DNA from: Anderseniella sp963698275
GTDB lineage: Bacteria; Pseudomonadota; Alphaproteobacteria; Rhizobiales; Aestuariivirgaceae
Assembly: GCA_963698275.1 (NCBI GenBank)
Contig: CAVOQE010000001.1
Coordinates: forward strand, 310,001 to 374,000
Reading direction: 5' to 3'
Length of the DNA: 64,000 bases
Shown: in pieces, positions 32,200-41,037 of the stretch
How positions within the stretch are numbered: position 1 is the first letter of the stretch
How the letters are laid out: each line of letters starts with the position of its first letter
Notes under the pieces: generated by a model
Databases searched by the model: none
Told to the model about the DNA's origin: nothing
The model's input: only the letters and a program-made list of their open reading frames with translations
Translations under genes and position numbers: made by a program

Positions 32200-33710
32200 T
32201 TTCTCTCGCATCGGGGATCGGCATAATTTTCGGTGCCAACATCGGCACCACCACAGGTGCCTGGCTCATTGCGGGTTTTGGACTGAAGGTGAAGATATCG
32301 GCTTATGCCATGCCGATGCTGGTGTTCGGCATCATTCTGGTGTTCCAGAACAATCGTTCAATGAAGGGGATCGGGTACATTCTCGCTGGTCTCGGGTTCC
32401 TGTTCCTTGGCATCCACCACATGAAGGAAGGTTTCGAGGCGTTCCGCGACACGATTGACCTGACTCAATTTTCCATGCCCGGTTATGCCGGGTTGTTTGC
32501 GTTCGCTGGGGTCGGCATATTTGCGACTGTCGTCATGCAATCGTCGCATGCCACTCTGGTGCTCATTATCACCGCTCTTGCGGCACAGCAGGTGACCTAC
32601 GATAACGCACTTGCGCTGGCTATTGGCGCCAATGTCGGAACGACGATTACCGCCATTCTCGGATCCCTGAGCTCAAACCACCAGGGCAAGCGGCTGGCTG
32701 CAGGTCATCTGATATTCAATGTCATAACCGGTGTCATCGCCATTGCGTTCATCTATCAGATTATGTGGGCAGTCGACACGACGGCAGCTACTTTCGGGAT
32801 CAAAAGTGACGACTACACGCTTAAACTTGCGGTCTTTCATACCATCTTCAACGTGATTGGCGTTGTCGTTCTGCTTCCGTTTGTAAACCAGTTGGTGAGT
32901 TTTCTCGAACGGACAATACCAGCACCGAAAATCGATGTCGTAGAACCAAGATTCCTGATGGACGCGGTGACTGAATTCCCTGAGACGCTGCTTGAGGCGG
33001 TGCGCAACGAGGCTGTTCATCTGTATGACAATGCCCTCGAAATCATCGCGCACGGCGTCAATCTGCATCGCACAAAGATATTGCAATCCGACGACCTGGA
33101 CGACCTCATCAGCCACGACCGTGAGGTACTGGATTTTAACCTTGATTCAACATATGAGCGCACGGTCAAGGCGCTTTATGCCAGTATTCTGGAGTTTATT
33201 GCCCGCGCGCAAGGCGACATTCCGCAAGAGTTTACGGAGCAGTTCTACGATTTGCGGCAGGCTTGTCGTCAAACTGTCATGACAGTGAAAGATGTTAAGC
33301 ACCTGCGCAAGAACATCACCCGGTACATGGTGCATGACAACGAGCACATTCGCGGTGAGTACAACGCGCTGCGGATTCAGTTGGCAAACCTGCTGCGGGA
33401 TATCGAGGAGTTGCGCAAGATGGATCCGGACGACAGGAATGTTATCGAACTGGATTCGTATCGTGTTGAAATTGATGAGGAAAGCAGTGTCGTTAACGGT
33501 GGTGTGGACGCGCTCATACGCGACGGAAAGATTACCCCGCAAATGGGTACATCCCTGATGAACGACTACAGTTATGCGCGTGATGCAATCTGGCAACTCA
33601 CGGATGTTGCCAAAACACTGTTCGGGTCACGCGATGTCGCCGACATGGAAGCCGAGGAGTTGATCGGTCTCGATGAGGACGATGTTGAGGAAAGGGCCGC
33701 GGGACGATGA
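32196..33710 (+). CDS. Na/Pi cotransporter family protein, main part with PhoU-like domain
   Basis: 504 residues from ATG 32196, which overlaps the upstream fragment's stop (ATGA). Contains GANIGTTTG, the second QSS motif (FATVVMQSSHATLVLI), GANVGTTITAILG and a cytoplasmic C-terminal PhoU-like helical domain from about residue 250 (EAVRNEAVHLYDNALEIIAH). Together with the 95-residue fragment the length (about 600) fits the family. Whether this part alone can function is doubtful, because the first half of repeat one would be missing. Followed by the small Lys-rich gene. Confidence 0.78.
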   Translation: MISLASGIGIIFGANIGTTTGAWLIAGFGLKVKISAYAMPMLVFGIILVFQNNRSMKGIGYILAGLGFLFLGIHHMKEGFEAFRDTIDLTQFSMPGYAGLFAFAGVGIFATVVMQSSHATLVLIITALAAQQVTYDNALALAIGANVGTTITAILGSLSSNHQGKRLAAGHLIFNVITGVIAIAFIYQIMWAVDTTAATFGIKSDDYTLKLAVFHTIFNVIGVVVLLPFVNQLVSFLERTIPAPKIDVVEPRFLMDAVTEFPETLLEAVRNEAVHLYDNALEIIAHGVNLHRTKILQSDDLDDLISHDREVLDFNLDSTYERTVKALYASILEFIARAQGDIPQEFTEQFYDLRQACRQTVMTVKDVKHLRKNITRYMVHDNEHIRGEYNALRIQLANLLRDIEELRKMDPDDRNVIELDSYRVEIDEESSVVNGGVDALIRDGKITPQMGTSLMNDYSYARDAIWQLTDVAKTLFGSRDVADMEAEELIGLDEDDVEERAAGR

Positions 33711-33750
33711 CGAAACTTATGACATCACTGTGTTGGAGGGCTTCATACCA

Positions 33751-33972
33751 ATGAAGTTGAGCGAAATATTCAGTTCGGACCGTCTGAAGGACGGAAAGAA
33801 GCGCAAGGCGTTAAAGAAAGTGCTGCACAAGCTCGAGAAAAAGCGGGACAAGCTGGAGAAAGAATTCCGTGCGGAATCCGCTAAAAAGAAACGCAAGAAG
33901 CTGTTGCTCAAACTAAAAACAAACAAGCGGCATCGCCACAAAGCAAAAGAACTCATAACCGAACTTGATTAG
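33751..33972 (+). CDS. Small lysine-rich basic protein
   Basis: 73-residue cytoplasmic protein with 22 Lys and 7 Arg, almost entirely helical (KKVLHKLEKKRDKLEKEFRA, then KKKRKKLLLKLKTNKRHRHK). GGAGGG precedes ATG 33751. It lies 40 bases after the Na/Pi gene and upstream of ppk1. The composition suits binding to a polyanion such as polyphosphate or nucleic acid, but no family function is known to me. Confidence 0.68.
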   Translation: MKLSEIFSSDRLKDGKKRKALKKVLHKLEKKRDKLEKEFRAESAKKKRKKLLLKLKTNKRHRHKAKELITELD

Positions 33973-33994
33973 GCCGGTTGCAGACCTGGTTTGC

Positions 33995-34048
33995 ATCTGC
34001 TTTTTGTTCCGACGCGCGACGCGCGACACGCGACATGCAAAAGCAGAT
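33995..34048. repeat. Long stem-loop with GACGCGC tandem repeats in the loop
   Basis: Arms ATCTGCTTTT(T)G and CAAAAGCAGAT enclose a loop that contains the seven-base unit GACGCGC twice, then GACACGC and GAC (34011-34034). Downstream of the Lys-rich gene; it may be a terminator-like or regulatory RNA structure. Confidence 0.45.
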
Positions 34049-34152
34049 CATGTGCGATGGCCGCTGTTCCCCAGCTTCGAATTGTATCCCGGCGCTTTTT
34101 GACACAGGGCTCCTGCACCTTGCCTTCGTGACCAATTCCGTGTCCGGCCAGG

Positions 34153-34189
34153 ACCTGTCATGGAGACAGGTTCGGGTCGCCAGAGCGAC
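34153..34189 (+). repeat. Two adjacent small hairpins
   Basis: ACCTGTC / GACAGGT with a five-base loop, then GTCGC-CAGA-GCGAC. Part of the structured region before ppk1. Confidence 0.35.
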
Positions 34190-34242
34190 ATGGGTTCAAT
34201 AGAATCCGTAAACCTGATCCAGTGCCCGTTAATACAGTTGCT

Positions 34243-34267
34243 GCTTTTGCACGCCGTTGGCAAAAGC
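34243..34267 (+). repeat. Hairpin GCTTTTGC / GCAAAAGC before ppk1
   Basis: Perfect eight-base arms with a nine-base loop, ending 82 bases before the chosen ppk1 start. Confidence 0.4.
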
Positions 34268-34348
34268 GCTTGATACAGATCAAAGAACTGCGTGTCTGAC
34301 CGGTCGATGATGTTTATTGCGCTGGCTCCAACCAGTTTTGGTGGGTGC

Positions 34349-37300
34349 ATGTCTGCGGCGAATGCAGTCACAAAAACCAGCACGCCAGAAGCAGATTACC
34401 GCGTTACTTCAGGGGGCTTACGCCCCGGAAACGGATGCATTGTGCAAAATTCAAGTAATCCACCGGCGAGCAAGGTGAGTGCCGACGAGGTTGAAAACAA
34501 CCTGTTGTCTCCTGAAACACTGGCAGCCAAAACCGAAGCCACCCGTGCTTCTCTGGCGGCGTCCAAGTCGCGTCAGAAGGCATCCAAAGCGGCCGATCAG
34601 ACGGCAAGCGCTGCAAAGTCAGTCACGGATACCAAGGCCGCGACCAAGGCCGCCCTGGCTGAGGTGGAACGCGGCCGCCGTCACTCGGCTCTCGGTCGCG
34701 CAGCAGCCAGTGCGGACAAGGAGGCCAAAACCGCAAAGAAAGCCGCGTTAGCCGCCGAGCAGATGGCAATGCGGGCGGTCAAACTGGCATCGGAGAGCGA
34801 AGTGGTGGCGGCGGAAGCCCGGGAAATGGAAATGGCTGCGATCAAGGCAGGTGCCAGGGCCAAAGGCGCGGAGATCGAACTGGTGCAGGCTGAACGGGCG
34901 CCAAACCCATCGCCGGAAGCAATCAGGTCTGCCAGGCGCTTGTTCGCCAAGCTGGCAGAGCAGGCAGAAGCCCAGGAAACAGCATCGGGAGCCGTAGCAA
35001 TGAAGGTGACAGCGCTGGCCAGCGAGGCCAAGGCCGAGGCCATGGCGGCAGCGAAAAAAGTCGGGGAAGCCGCGCTGGCAGTCAAGCGTATCGAGCTGGC
35101 GGCAAAAAAGGCCGAATCCGCAGTTCGTGGCCCGAAAGAACGAACTGGACAGACATTGGCTCGGACCAAGGCCACTGTTGACAATGCGCGCAAGGAGACG
35201 CAGGCAGCGGTTGATGACACCAGGGCGTCAGCAAAGGCTGCCGAGAAGCTGGAAATAACCGCCTCAGCCGCTCACGCTGCGGCAGTCTCGAAAGCCGACG
35301 CCGAGCGCGCCGCACTTAAAGCCAAACAGGCTGCTGACAAAGCCGCGCTCTCGGAAGCTGAAACAGGCAAGAACCTGAAAGCGCCCGAGCTTTATCTCAA
35401 TCGTGAACTTACATGGCTCGAGTTCAACAAACGCGTGCTGCACGAGGCTGAAGATAGCCGTACGCCGCTGCTGGAACGGGTAAAATTCCTGGCTATCGTC
35501 GGCGGCAATATGGATGAGTTTTTCATGAAACGTATCGGCGGCCTTAAACAACAGGTTGGTGCCGGCATCCACGAGCTTACTGTCGATGGCCGCAGCCCCC
35601 GCGATCAGATCCGTGACAGCATCGCACTGGTTCGCGAAATCCAGTCCAGAGCCAATGGTATTTTCCTGGACCTGAAGGAACAACTGCTGAAGCACAAAAT
35701 CTCGATTTCCGACTATGCAGATCTTCTGGAACAAGAACAGGCCGGCGTGCGTGCCTACTACCTGCAAAACATCTACCCGTTGGTGACGCCGTTGGCCATG
35801 GACCCGTCCCACCCGTTTCCGCACATCTCAAATCTTTCATTGAACCTGCTTGTAACGTTGCGTGTGGCAGGCGAGGCGGCGCCCATCATGGCTCGCGTCA
35901 AGGTGCCGACCGGCAACACGGTTCCCAGGTTCGTTCGCGTCGGCTCGACGAACAAGTTTGTTCTGCTTGAAGACGTTATGGCCAACAACCTTGATGTGTT
36001 GTTTCCGGACGTTGATGTGATGACCTGCGAGGTGTTCAGGGTCACCCGCAATGCCAACACGGAACGTGAAGAGGATGCAGCAGATGATCTGCTTGAAATG
36101 ATTGAAAGCGAGGTCCGGGATCGGAAATTTGCGCCGATCGTGCGCCTTGAGACGTCAGCCGGCATCGAACCCGTACATCGCGGTATGCTAGCTGCCGAGC
36201 TCGGTCTGGATGAGGACGAAGACGTCTTTGAAGGTGACGTCATGCTTGGCATGCGGGATCTGTTTGAGATCGCATCAAACAAGGTCGCCGAGTTGCATGA
36301 CCCGGATCATCACCCCATCGACAACATGGAACTCGACGGCGAACAAAACATCTTTCATGCCATTCGGAACAAGGGACCGTTCCTGCTCCAGCACCCTTAT
36401 GAATCATTCAACACCTCGGTAGTGCGTTTCGTTCGCGAAGCGTGCCGCGACCCCAAGGTGATGGCGATCAAAATGACGCTGTATCGCACCACGGAAGGAA
36501 CCGGCATTGTCGATTATCTGATTGAGGCAGCCCAGAACGGCAAGCAGGTTGCCGTAGCAGTCGAACTCAAGGCACGTTTTGATGAAGCCGCCAATATCAA
36601 CTGGGCAACCCGCCTCGAAGAAGCCGGAATTCACGTCACCTATGGCATTGTCGGCCTCAAGACCCATTCCAAGCTCGTCCTTGTGATCCGCCGGGACTTC
36701 AATGGTCTGCGCCACTATGCTCATATCGGTACGGGAAACTACCATGCCGGCACCGCGCGGATGTACGTGGATTTCGGATTGCTGACCTGTGACGAGGAAA
36801 TCGGTTCGGACCTTGTCAATTTTTTCAATTTCCTGACGTCCGGCTGTCAGCCGTTGCGGCGTTACAAGAAGATCCTGGTATCACCACGCAACATGAAGGA
36901 ACAAATCCTCTATAAGATTGATCGGGAGATTTCCAAAAGCTCCAGGCGGTCGCGCGGTCTGATTCGGTTGAAGACAAATGCACTGGAAGACCCCGACATC
37001 ACCGAAGCGCTCTATCGTGCGTCACGTGTCGGTGTGAAAATCCAGTTGATAGTTCGCGACACCTGTCGCTTGCGGCCAGGCATCCCTGGTCTGTCGGAAA
37101 ACATCACGGTCATCAGCGTGGTTGGGCGGTTTCTCGAGCACGCGCGTATCTATTATTTCCGAAATGGTGGCGATGAGGAGTATTACATCGGTTCTGCGGA
37201 CCTGATGATGCGCAATCTCAAGAGCCGCGCGGAAGTCATTACCCCGATCGAGGATGAGGGGCTGGTCGAACGGCTGCGCGAGTACCTGGATGTGCAGTTG

Positions 37301-37486
37301 AATGACCAGCGTAACGTCTGGGAGATGAATTCCGACGGAAGCTACACGCAACGCCGGCCGAAGAGCGAAGAAGCAGAACGCGGATGTCAGCAGGCGATGA
37401 TCGAACTGGCAGAGCGCCGGCATCAGGAGGCGAGGAGGAAACGACTGATGAGACCGAAGGCTATCGCTCGACGGACCACCGCTTGA
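34349..37486 (+). CDS. ppk1: Polyphosphate kinase PPK1 with long Ala/Lys-rich N-terminal extension
   Basis: PPK1 makes polyphosphate from ATP. The catalytic part (about 700 residues from base 35381, APELYLNRELTWLEF) is complete: the phosphorylated His is in VGLKTHSKLVLV, followed by HIGTGNYHAGTARM and the second conserved His in GRFLEHARIYYF. In front lies an extension of over 300 residues rich in Ala, Lys and Glu with heptad-like spacing (ADKEAKTAKKAALAAEQMA), absent from ordinary PPK1. I start at ATG 34349 (GGTGGG nearby); GTG 34442 or upstream GTG 34292 are possible. The extension resembles histone H1-like or phasin-like helices and may bind polyphosphate, DNA or a granule surface (inference). 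Confidence 0.9.
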   Translation: MSAANAVTKTSTPEADYRVTSGGLRPGNGCIVQNSSNPPASKVSADEVENNLLSPETLAAKTEATRASLAASKSRQKASKAADQTASAAKSVTDTKAATKAALAEVERGRRHSALGRAAASADKEAKTAKKAALAAEQMAMRAVKLASESEVVAAEAREMEMAAIKAGARAKGAEIELVQAERAPNPSPEAIRSARRLFAKLAEQAEAQETASGAVAMKVTALASEAKAEAMAAAKKVGEAALAVKRIELAAKKAESAVRGPKERTGQTLARTKATVDNARKETQAAVDDTRASAKAAEKLEITASAAHAAAVSKADAERAALKAKQAADKAALSEAETGKNLKAPELYLNRELTWLEFNKRVLHEAEDSRTPLLERVKFLAIVGGNMDEFFMKRIGGLKQQVGAGIHELTVDGRSPRDQIRDSIALVREIQSRANGIFLDLKEQLLKHKISISDYADLLEQEQAGVRAYYLQNIYPLVTPLAMDPSHPFPHISNLSLNLLVTLRVAGEAAPIMARVKVPTGNTVPRFVRVGSTNKFVLLEDVMANNLDVLFPDVDVMTCEVFRVTRNANTEREEDAADDLLEMIESEVRDRKFAPIVRLETSAGIEPVHRGMLAAELGLDEDEDVFEGDVMLGMRDLFEIASNKVAELHDPDHHPIDNMELDGEQNIFHAIRNKGPFLLQHPYESFNTSVVRFVREACRDPKVMAIKMTLYRTTEGTGIVDYLIEAAQNGKQVAVAVELKARFDEAANINWATRLEEAGIHVTYGIVGLKTHSKLVLVIRRDFNGLRHYAHIGTGNYHAGTARMYVDFGLLTCDEEIGSDLVNFFNFLTSGCQPLRRYKKILVSPRNMKEQILYKIDREISKSSRRSRGLIRLKTNALEDPDITEALYRASRVGVKIQLIVRDTCRLRPGIPGLSENITVISVVGRFLEHARIYYFRNGGDEEYYIGSADLMMRNLKSRAEVITPIEDEGLVERLREYLDVQLNDQRNVWEMNSDGSYTQRRPKSEEAERGCQQAMIELAERRHQEARRKRLMRPKAIARRTTA

Positions 37487-37573
37487 TCGCTTCGCCATTG
37501 AACTTGCATGCTGCATACGGTGGTGTGAAACTTAAGCGATGGATACGTTTCATTGCTGCAATAGGCCGACAAG

Positions 37574-38203
37574 ATGATTGCTGTTGAAGATCTGATCCTG
37601 GCGCCAATCGAAGAATTACAGGATATTCATGGAATACAGTTTCCGGAAGAACCCAAGTTTCGCCAGTTCCTGATTACCGGTCCGCCGGGGTCGGGCAAGA
37701 GTACGCTTGTAAGCAAGATGCGCGGCTGGCCCTATGAAGGCTATGTTGATCTGTCCATGCCCAATTGGTGGCGGATGCAAGCGCTGACTTTCAGGCCACG
37801 CGAGATTCATCTTGGCGCACCGTTCAAGGGGCATGACGAGGCGTTGACGGTATTGGACGATGAATGGCTGAGCGACTATGACACTCTGAAAATGGATTTC
37901 AATCGGATCCGGATACCGCCGACAAAAGCCTGGTTTTTAGGAACCGACTGGCGCACCCGTTTTGTATTTGAATTCATTCTTCCGTCAGCTGACCAGATAT
38001 ACAAGGACCGGGTCCAGCGGGCGAAGACCGGTTTGTTTCCGCATGATCGGCTTATTACGCCTGAAATTGTCACGCGTCAGGTTGATTTCTATCGCACCAT
38101 TGCCTGGTATTTCTGGGCCTCAGGAATGCACGTTTATTTGAGGATTGAGCGGGAAGGGACACCGATGAAGATCATAGAGTGCAAAAACGCGCCAAGCCTA
38201 TGA
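37574..38203 (+). CDS. P-loop NTPase, kinase-like
   Basis: 209-residue cytoplasmic protein with Walker A GPPGSGKST near residue 36 and a possible Walker B/acidic site (ALTVLDDEWL). Other conserved-looking parts are YVDLSMPNWWRMQAL and DWRTRFVFEFILPS. It could be a small-molecule or protein kinase rather than an AAA ATPase; I cannot name the family. The stop overlaps the next gene by four bases (ATGA), linking it to the FHA-like phosphatase. Located 87 bases after ppk1. Confidence 0.72.
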   Translation: MIAVEDLILAPIEELQDIHGIQFPEEPKFRQFLITGPPGSGKSTLVSKMRGWPYEGYVDLSMPNWWRMQALTFRPREIHLGAPFKGHDEALTVLDDEWLSDYDTLKMDFNRIRIPPTKAWFLGTDWRTRFVFEFILPSADQIYKDRVQRAKTGLFPHDRLITPEIVTRQVDFYRTIAWYFWASGMHVYLRIEREGTPMKIIECKNAPSL

Positions 38204-39690
38204 CCGAGAGCATCGAAGTCGAGACAGTAGGCGAGATGAGCTCTCCAGAGGGAGCGGCGAAGCTTTCGCTGCTCGCTCGATTTCGCAAATTTTTGTCAGG
38301 TATTCCAAGCAGCGAGAAGATAACGCTGGATTCTACGCCGCTGACGTTAAGCGCCAATGTGCGGATTGCACGGCGAGCCGAACCTTTCAAGCTGATGCTT
38401 GGAACCGCAATCCTGGAATTTCATCCCGATCTCCCCATCACCGGAATTGAGAAGGGCAGTTCGATGGAATGGATTATCCACCCAGGCCGTGCATTCTATG
38501 AAACGGTTCCGAAGTTCATCCGAATAAGACCGGGCGAGGCGGTTATTCTGGGACGCTCGGATGAGTTGCAGACCAGGGTGTTCGGATTCGATACCTCGGT
38601 AGCTGACCGTCATGTCAAAGTGTTCAATCGCAAGGGAGATCTGATTTTCCAGCCACTGGAACCGGAACTGCCGACCAGTATCTCCGAAATCGACCAGCCA
38701 ACTGCGGTTTGGAGTGCCCGGCGTGACAACCTGCTGCGACTGCCGGGTGTGTTGGGGTTTGCCTTGGGCCAGTTTGAAAGTGAACAGGCACTCGACATGA
38801 TCCGTGAGGTCAACGCCATCATTGCTTCCGAGGCGTACCGGTCATTGAACGACGATGGAGAACCCGGCGGCATCATCCGGTTCCCGGGTGACATGACCGT
38901 GGTGATTATGGGCGATACTCATGCAAGAGCCGACAACGTTCTTCGGGTGATCACAGAGGGTGGCATGTTGGCCGCACTGGAGAGCAAGGAAGCGTGTCTG
39001 GTGTTCCTGGGGGATATGGTTCACAGCCAGGAGAGTGATGAACTTGAAGACATGGCCTCGTCTGTTTTCATCCTCGACCTGTTTTGCATGTTGAAGCGGC
39101 GTTTTCCGGAGAACGTCTTTTATGTTCACGGCAATCATGAAAGTTTTTCTGCCGATGTGGGCAAGGGCGGGGTGCCGCAGGGGATGCTGTTTCACAGCTA
39201 TCTCAAAAAGCTGCGCGGAAAAGTTTACGTCAGTGAGGTCGAGAAACTGTTCGATGGCTTGGCATTCGTTGTTCAGGGCGATGATTTCGCAGCCTGTCAT
39301 GGAGCGCCTGTGCGCACCAAGGTCAATCTCAATGTGTTGATCAATATCCGGCGCTATCCGGGTATCCAGTCCGAACTGGTATGGAACCGGTTGCGCCAGG
39401 GAAATCGGCCAACGGGCTATTCAAAAGGAAGCGTGAAGCGATTTCGCCGAACGCTCAATCTCCCGAAACACGCGCCTTTGATTGTCGGTCATACACCGCA
39501 ATCGGAGGAAGATACGCTGTGGTTGAATGTTGGCGGTATCGAAGGGCATCACATAGTGTATTCGGCCCATATGCACCGGCTGGCCGCAATGGTTATGTCC
39601 AAAGGCCAGGTAACACCGCTGGAATTTGTCCCCGAGGCGGCGTTGGCGTTCCTTAACGATTCAGTTGCCGCAGAGTTGCAGAAAAAATAG
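38200..39690 (+). CDS. Metallophosphoesterase with N-terminal FHA-like domain
   Basis: 496-residue cytoplasmic protein. Residues about 40-165 contain an FHA-like pattern (AVILGRSDELQTRVFG then VADRHVKVFNRKGDLIFQP), and the C-terminal half is a calcineurin-type phosphoesterase with MGDTHARADN near 236, FLGDMVHS near 270, YVHGNHES near 309 and later His residues in CHGAP and VGHTPQ. It therefore probably dephosphorylates a protein or phosphate polymer. Overlap with the P-loop gene suggests a kinase/phosphatase pair. A terminator for the convergent PiT gene follows. Confidence 0.82.
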   Translation: MTESIEVETVGEMSSPEGAAKLSLLARFRKFLSGIPSSEKITLDSTPLTLSANVRIARRAEPFKLMLGTAILEFHPDLPITGIEKGSSMEWIIHPGRAFYETVPKFIRIRPGEAVILGRSDELQTRVFGFDTSVADRHVKVFNRKGDLIFQPLEPELPTSISEIDQPTAVWSARRDNLLRLPGVLGFALGQFESEQALDMIREVNAIIASEAYRSLNDDGEPGGIIRFPGDMTVVIMGDTHARADNVLRVITEGGMLAALESKEACLVFLGDMVHSQESDELEDMASSVFILDLFCMLKRRFPENVFYVHGNHESFSADVGKGGVPQGMLFHSYLKKLRGKVYVSEVEKLFDGLAFVVQGDDFAACHGAPVRTKVNLNVLINIRRYPGIQSELVWNRLRQGNRPTGYSKGSVKRFRRTLNLPKHAPLIVGHTPQSEEDTLWLNVGGIEGHHIVYSAHMHRLAAMVMSKGQVTPLEFVPEAALAFLNDSVAAELQKK

Positions 39691-39712
39691 TACTCCCGCG
39701 TTTCTGCGGGAG
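39682..39712 (-). terminator. Terminator of the PiT/DUF47 operon (minus strand)
   Basis: Arms CTCCCGC (39693-39699) and GCGGGAG (39706-39712); on the minus strand the hairpin is followed by a stretch with six T that overlaps the end of the FHA-phosphatase gene. Confidence 0.65.
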
Positions 39713-39750
39713 CATAACGGCAGTCGAGATCGCTTGCTGCAATCTTCCAC

Positions 39751-41019
39751 TCAACCCATAAACATGCCGCGGAGCGTGTAGTAAAACAGGGCAGCCAGCA
39801 CACCGCCGACCGGCAGGGTTATTATCCAGGACATCACAATGCCGCCGATCACCCGCAAATCAATTGCGCCAATTCCGCGGGCCATGCCGACGCCGACAAC
39901 GCCACCGACCGCGATATGTGTGGTAGATACGGGCATTCCAGTGCGTGAGGCCAACACAACGGTTATTGCTGCCGCCATGGTTGCACAGAACGCTCGCGTC
40001 GGCGTCAATTCAGTGATCTTGGTGCCAATAGTCTGCATCACTTTATAGCCGTAGGTGGCAAGGCCAACCACGATGCCAAAGCCGCCAACCAACAGAATCC
40101 ATAGCGGCAACTCTGACTTCTGCGTAACTTCGCCGCCTGACTGAACCAGGCTGACAACCGCTGCCATCGGGCCAACGCCGTTGGCGACGTCGTTGGAGCC
40201 GTGAGCGAAGGCCATGCCGCACGCTGTGAACAGCATCATCGGGACGAACACCTTCTCCACACTGGCATAGTGGAAATCCTTCTCCGCCTCCTTGTCGACC
40301 TTGACCCTGTTGATGAGCACATAGCCGATGACTGCGATACCTAAACCGATCAGCGCAGCGATCCCGAAACTGGCAGGACCCCCGAGCTCAATGTTGAGGT
40401 GCTTCAAGCCTTTGAAAATTGTTACCAGCGATATGATGAAACCGACCAGGAAAACGTACACAGGCCCCCAGCGCTTGGCTGCTTCGAAAGGATGCTGTGC
40501 GTTAAGAATAAACCTTCTAATACTCAACATCAGGACAAAGGATATTGCGCCGCCAAGAAGCGGCGAGACCACCCAACTGGCAACGATCTGGCTGATCTTG
40601 CCCCATTCAACAGCTTCAAGACCGATCGCTGCGATGGCGAAACCGACCACGGCACCGACAATCGAGTGCGTCGTTGACACTGGCCAGCCTCGTGACGATG
40701 CAATCATCAGCCAGACTGCGGCCGCCAACAGGGCAGCCAGCATGCCAAACAATAATATTTCGGGATTCCCGGTGATTGATGAGGGGTCTATGATCCCCTT
40801 GCGGATGGTCGCGGTGACATGTCCGCCGGCAAGTGCTGCGCCTCCGAACTCGAAGATAGCGGCAATGATGATTGCCGTTTTGACCGTAATCGCGCCGGAG
40901 CCAACCGACGTGCCCATGACATTTGCCACATCGTTTGCGCCAATCCCCCATGTCATGTAGAGGCCGAAAACTACTGCAAGGACGAGAAACAGCGTGCCAT
41001 GCGTCTGGATTATTTCCAT
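39751..41019 (-). CDS. PiT-family inorganic phosphate transporter (copy 2)
   Basis: 422-residue symporter, longer than copy 1 and clearly a different subgroup. Signatures are GIGANDVANVMGTSVGSGAI near residue 26 and AFAHGSNDVANGVGPMAAVV in the second half, plus RGWPVSTTHSIVGA and RTGMPVSTTHIAVGG. Ten or more membrane helices with a central cytoplasmic loop (KVDKEAEKDFHYASVEK). Preceded by its DUF47 partner gene, 18 bases upstream. Confidence 0.93.
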   Translation of the reverse strand: MEIIQTHGTLFLVLAVVFGLYMTWGIGANDVANVMGTSVGSGAITVKTAIIIAAIFEFGGAALAGGHVTATIRKGIIDPSSITGNPEILLFGMLAALLAAAVWLMIASSRGWPVSTTHSIVGAVVGFAIAAIGLEAVEWGKISQIVASWVVSPLLGGAISFVLMLSIRRFILNAQHPFEAAKRWGPVYVFLVGFIISLVTIFKGLKHLNIELGGPASFGIAALIGLGIAVIGYVLINRVKVDKEAEKDFHYASVEKVFVPMMLFTACGMAFAHGSNDVANGVGPMAAVVSLVQSGGEVTQKSELPLWILLVGGFGIVVGLATYGYKVMQTIGTKITELTPTRAFCATMAAAITVVLASRTGMPVSTTHIAVGGVVGVGMARGIGAIDLRVIGGIVMSWIITLPVGGVLAALFYYTLRGMFMG

Positions 41020-41037
41020 CTTTTAGTCCTCCAAATC

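Larger units (their letters stand above)
33973..34348. other. Structured leader region upstream of ppk1
   Basis: No gene is supported in this stretch, although the ppk1 frame is open from 34292. It contains four inverted repeats (33995-34048, 34153-34171, 34176-34189 and 34243-34267), described separately, which could form a folded 5' leader of ppk1. Confidence 0.4.

Noticed and set aside
34011..34034. CRISPR-like array from the GACGCGC repeats
   Set aside because: Units are seven bases, back to back without spacers, and lie within a hairpin loop.
34681..35220. Minus-strand Ala/Ser-rich frame opposite the PPK1 extension
   Set aside because: Antisense of GC-rich Ala/Lys/Glu codons. The plus-strand frame is continuous with PPK1.
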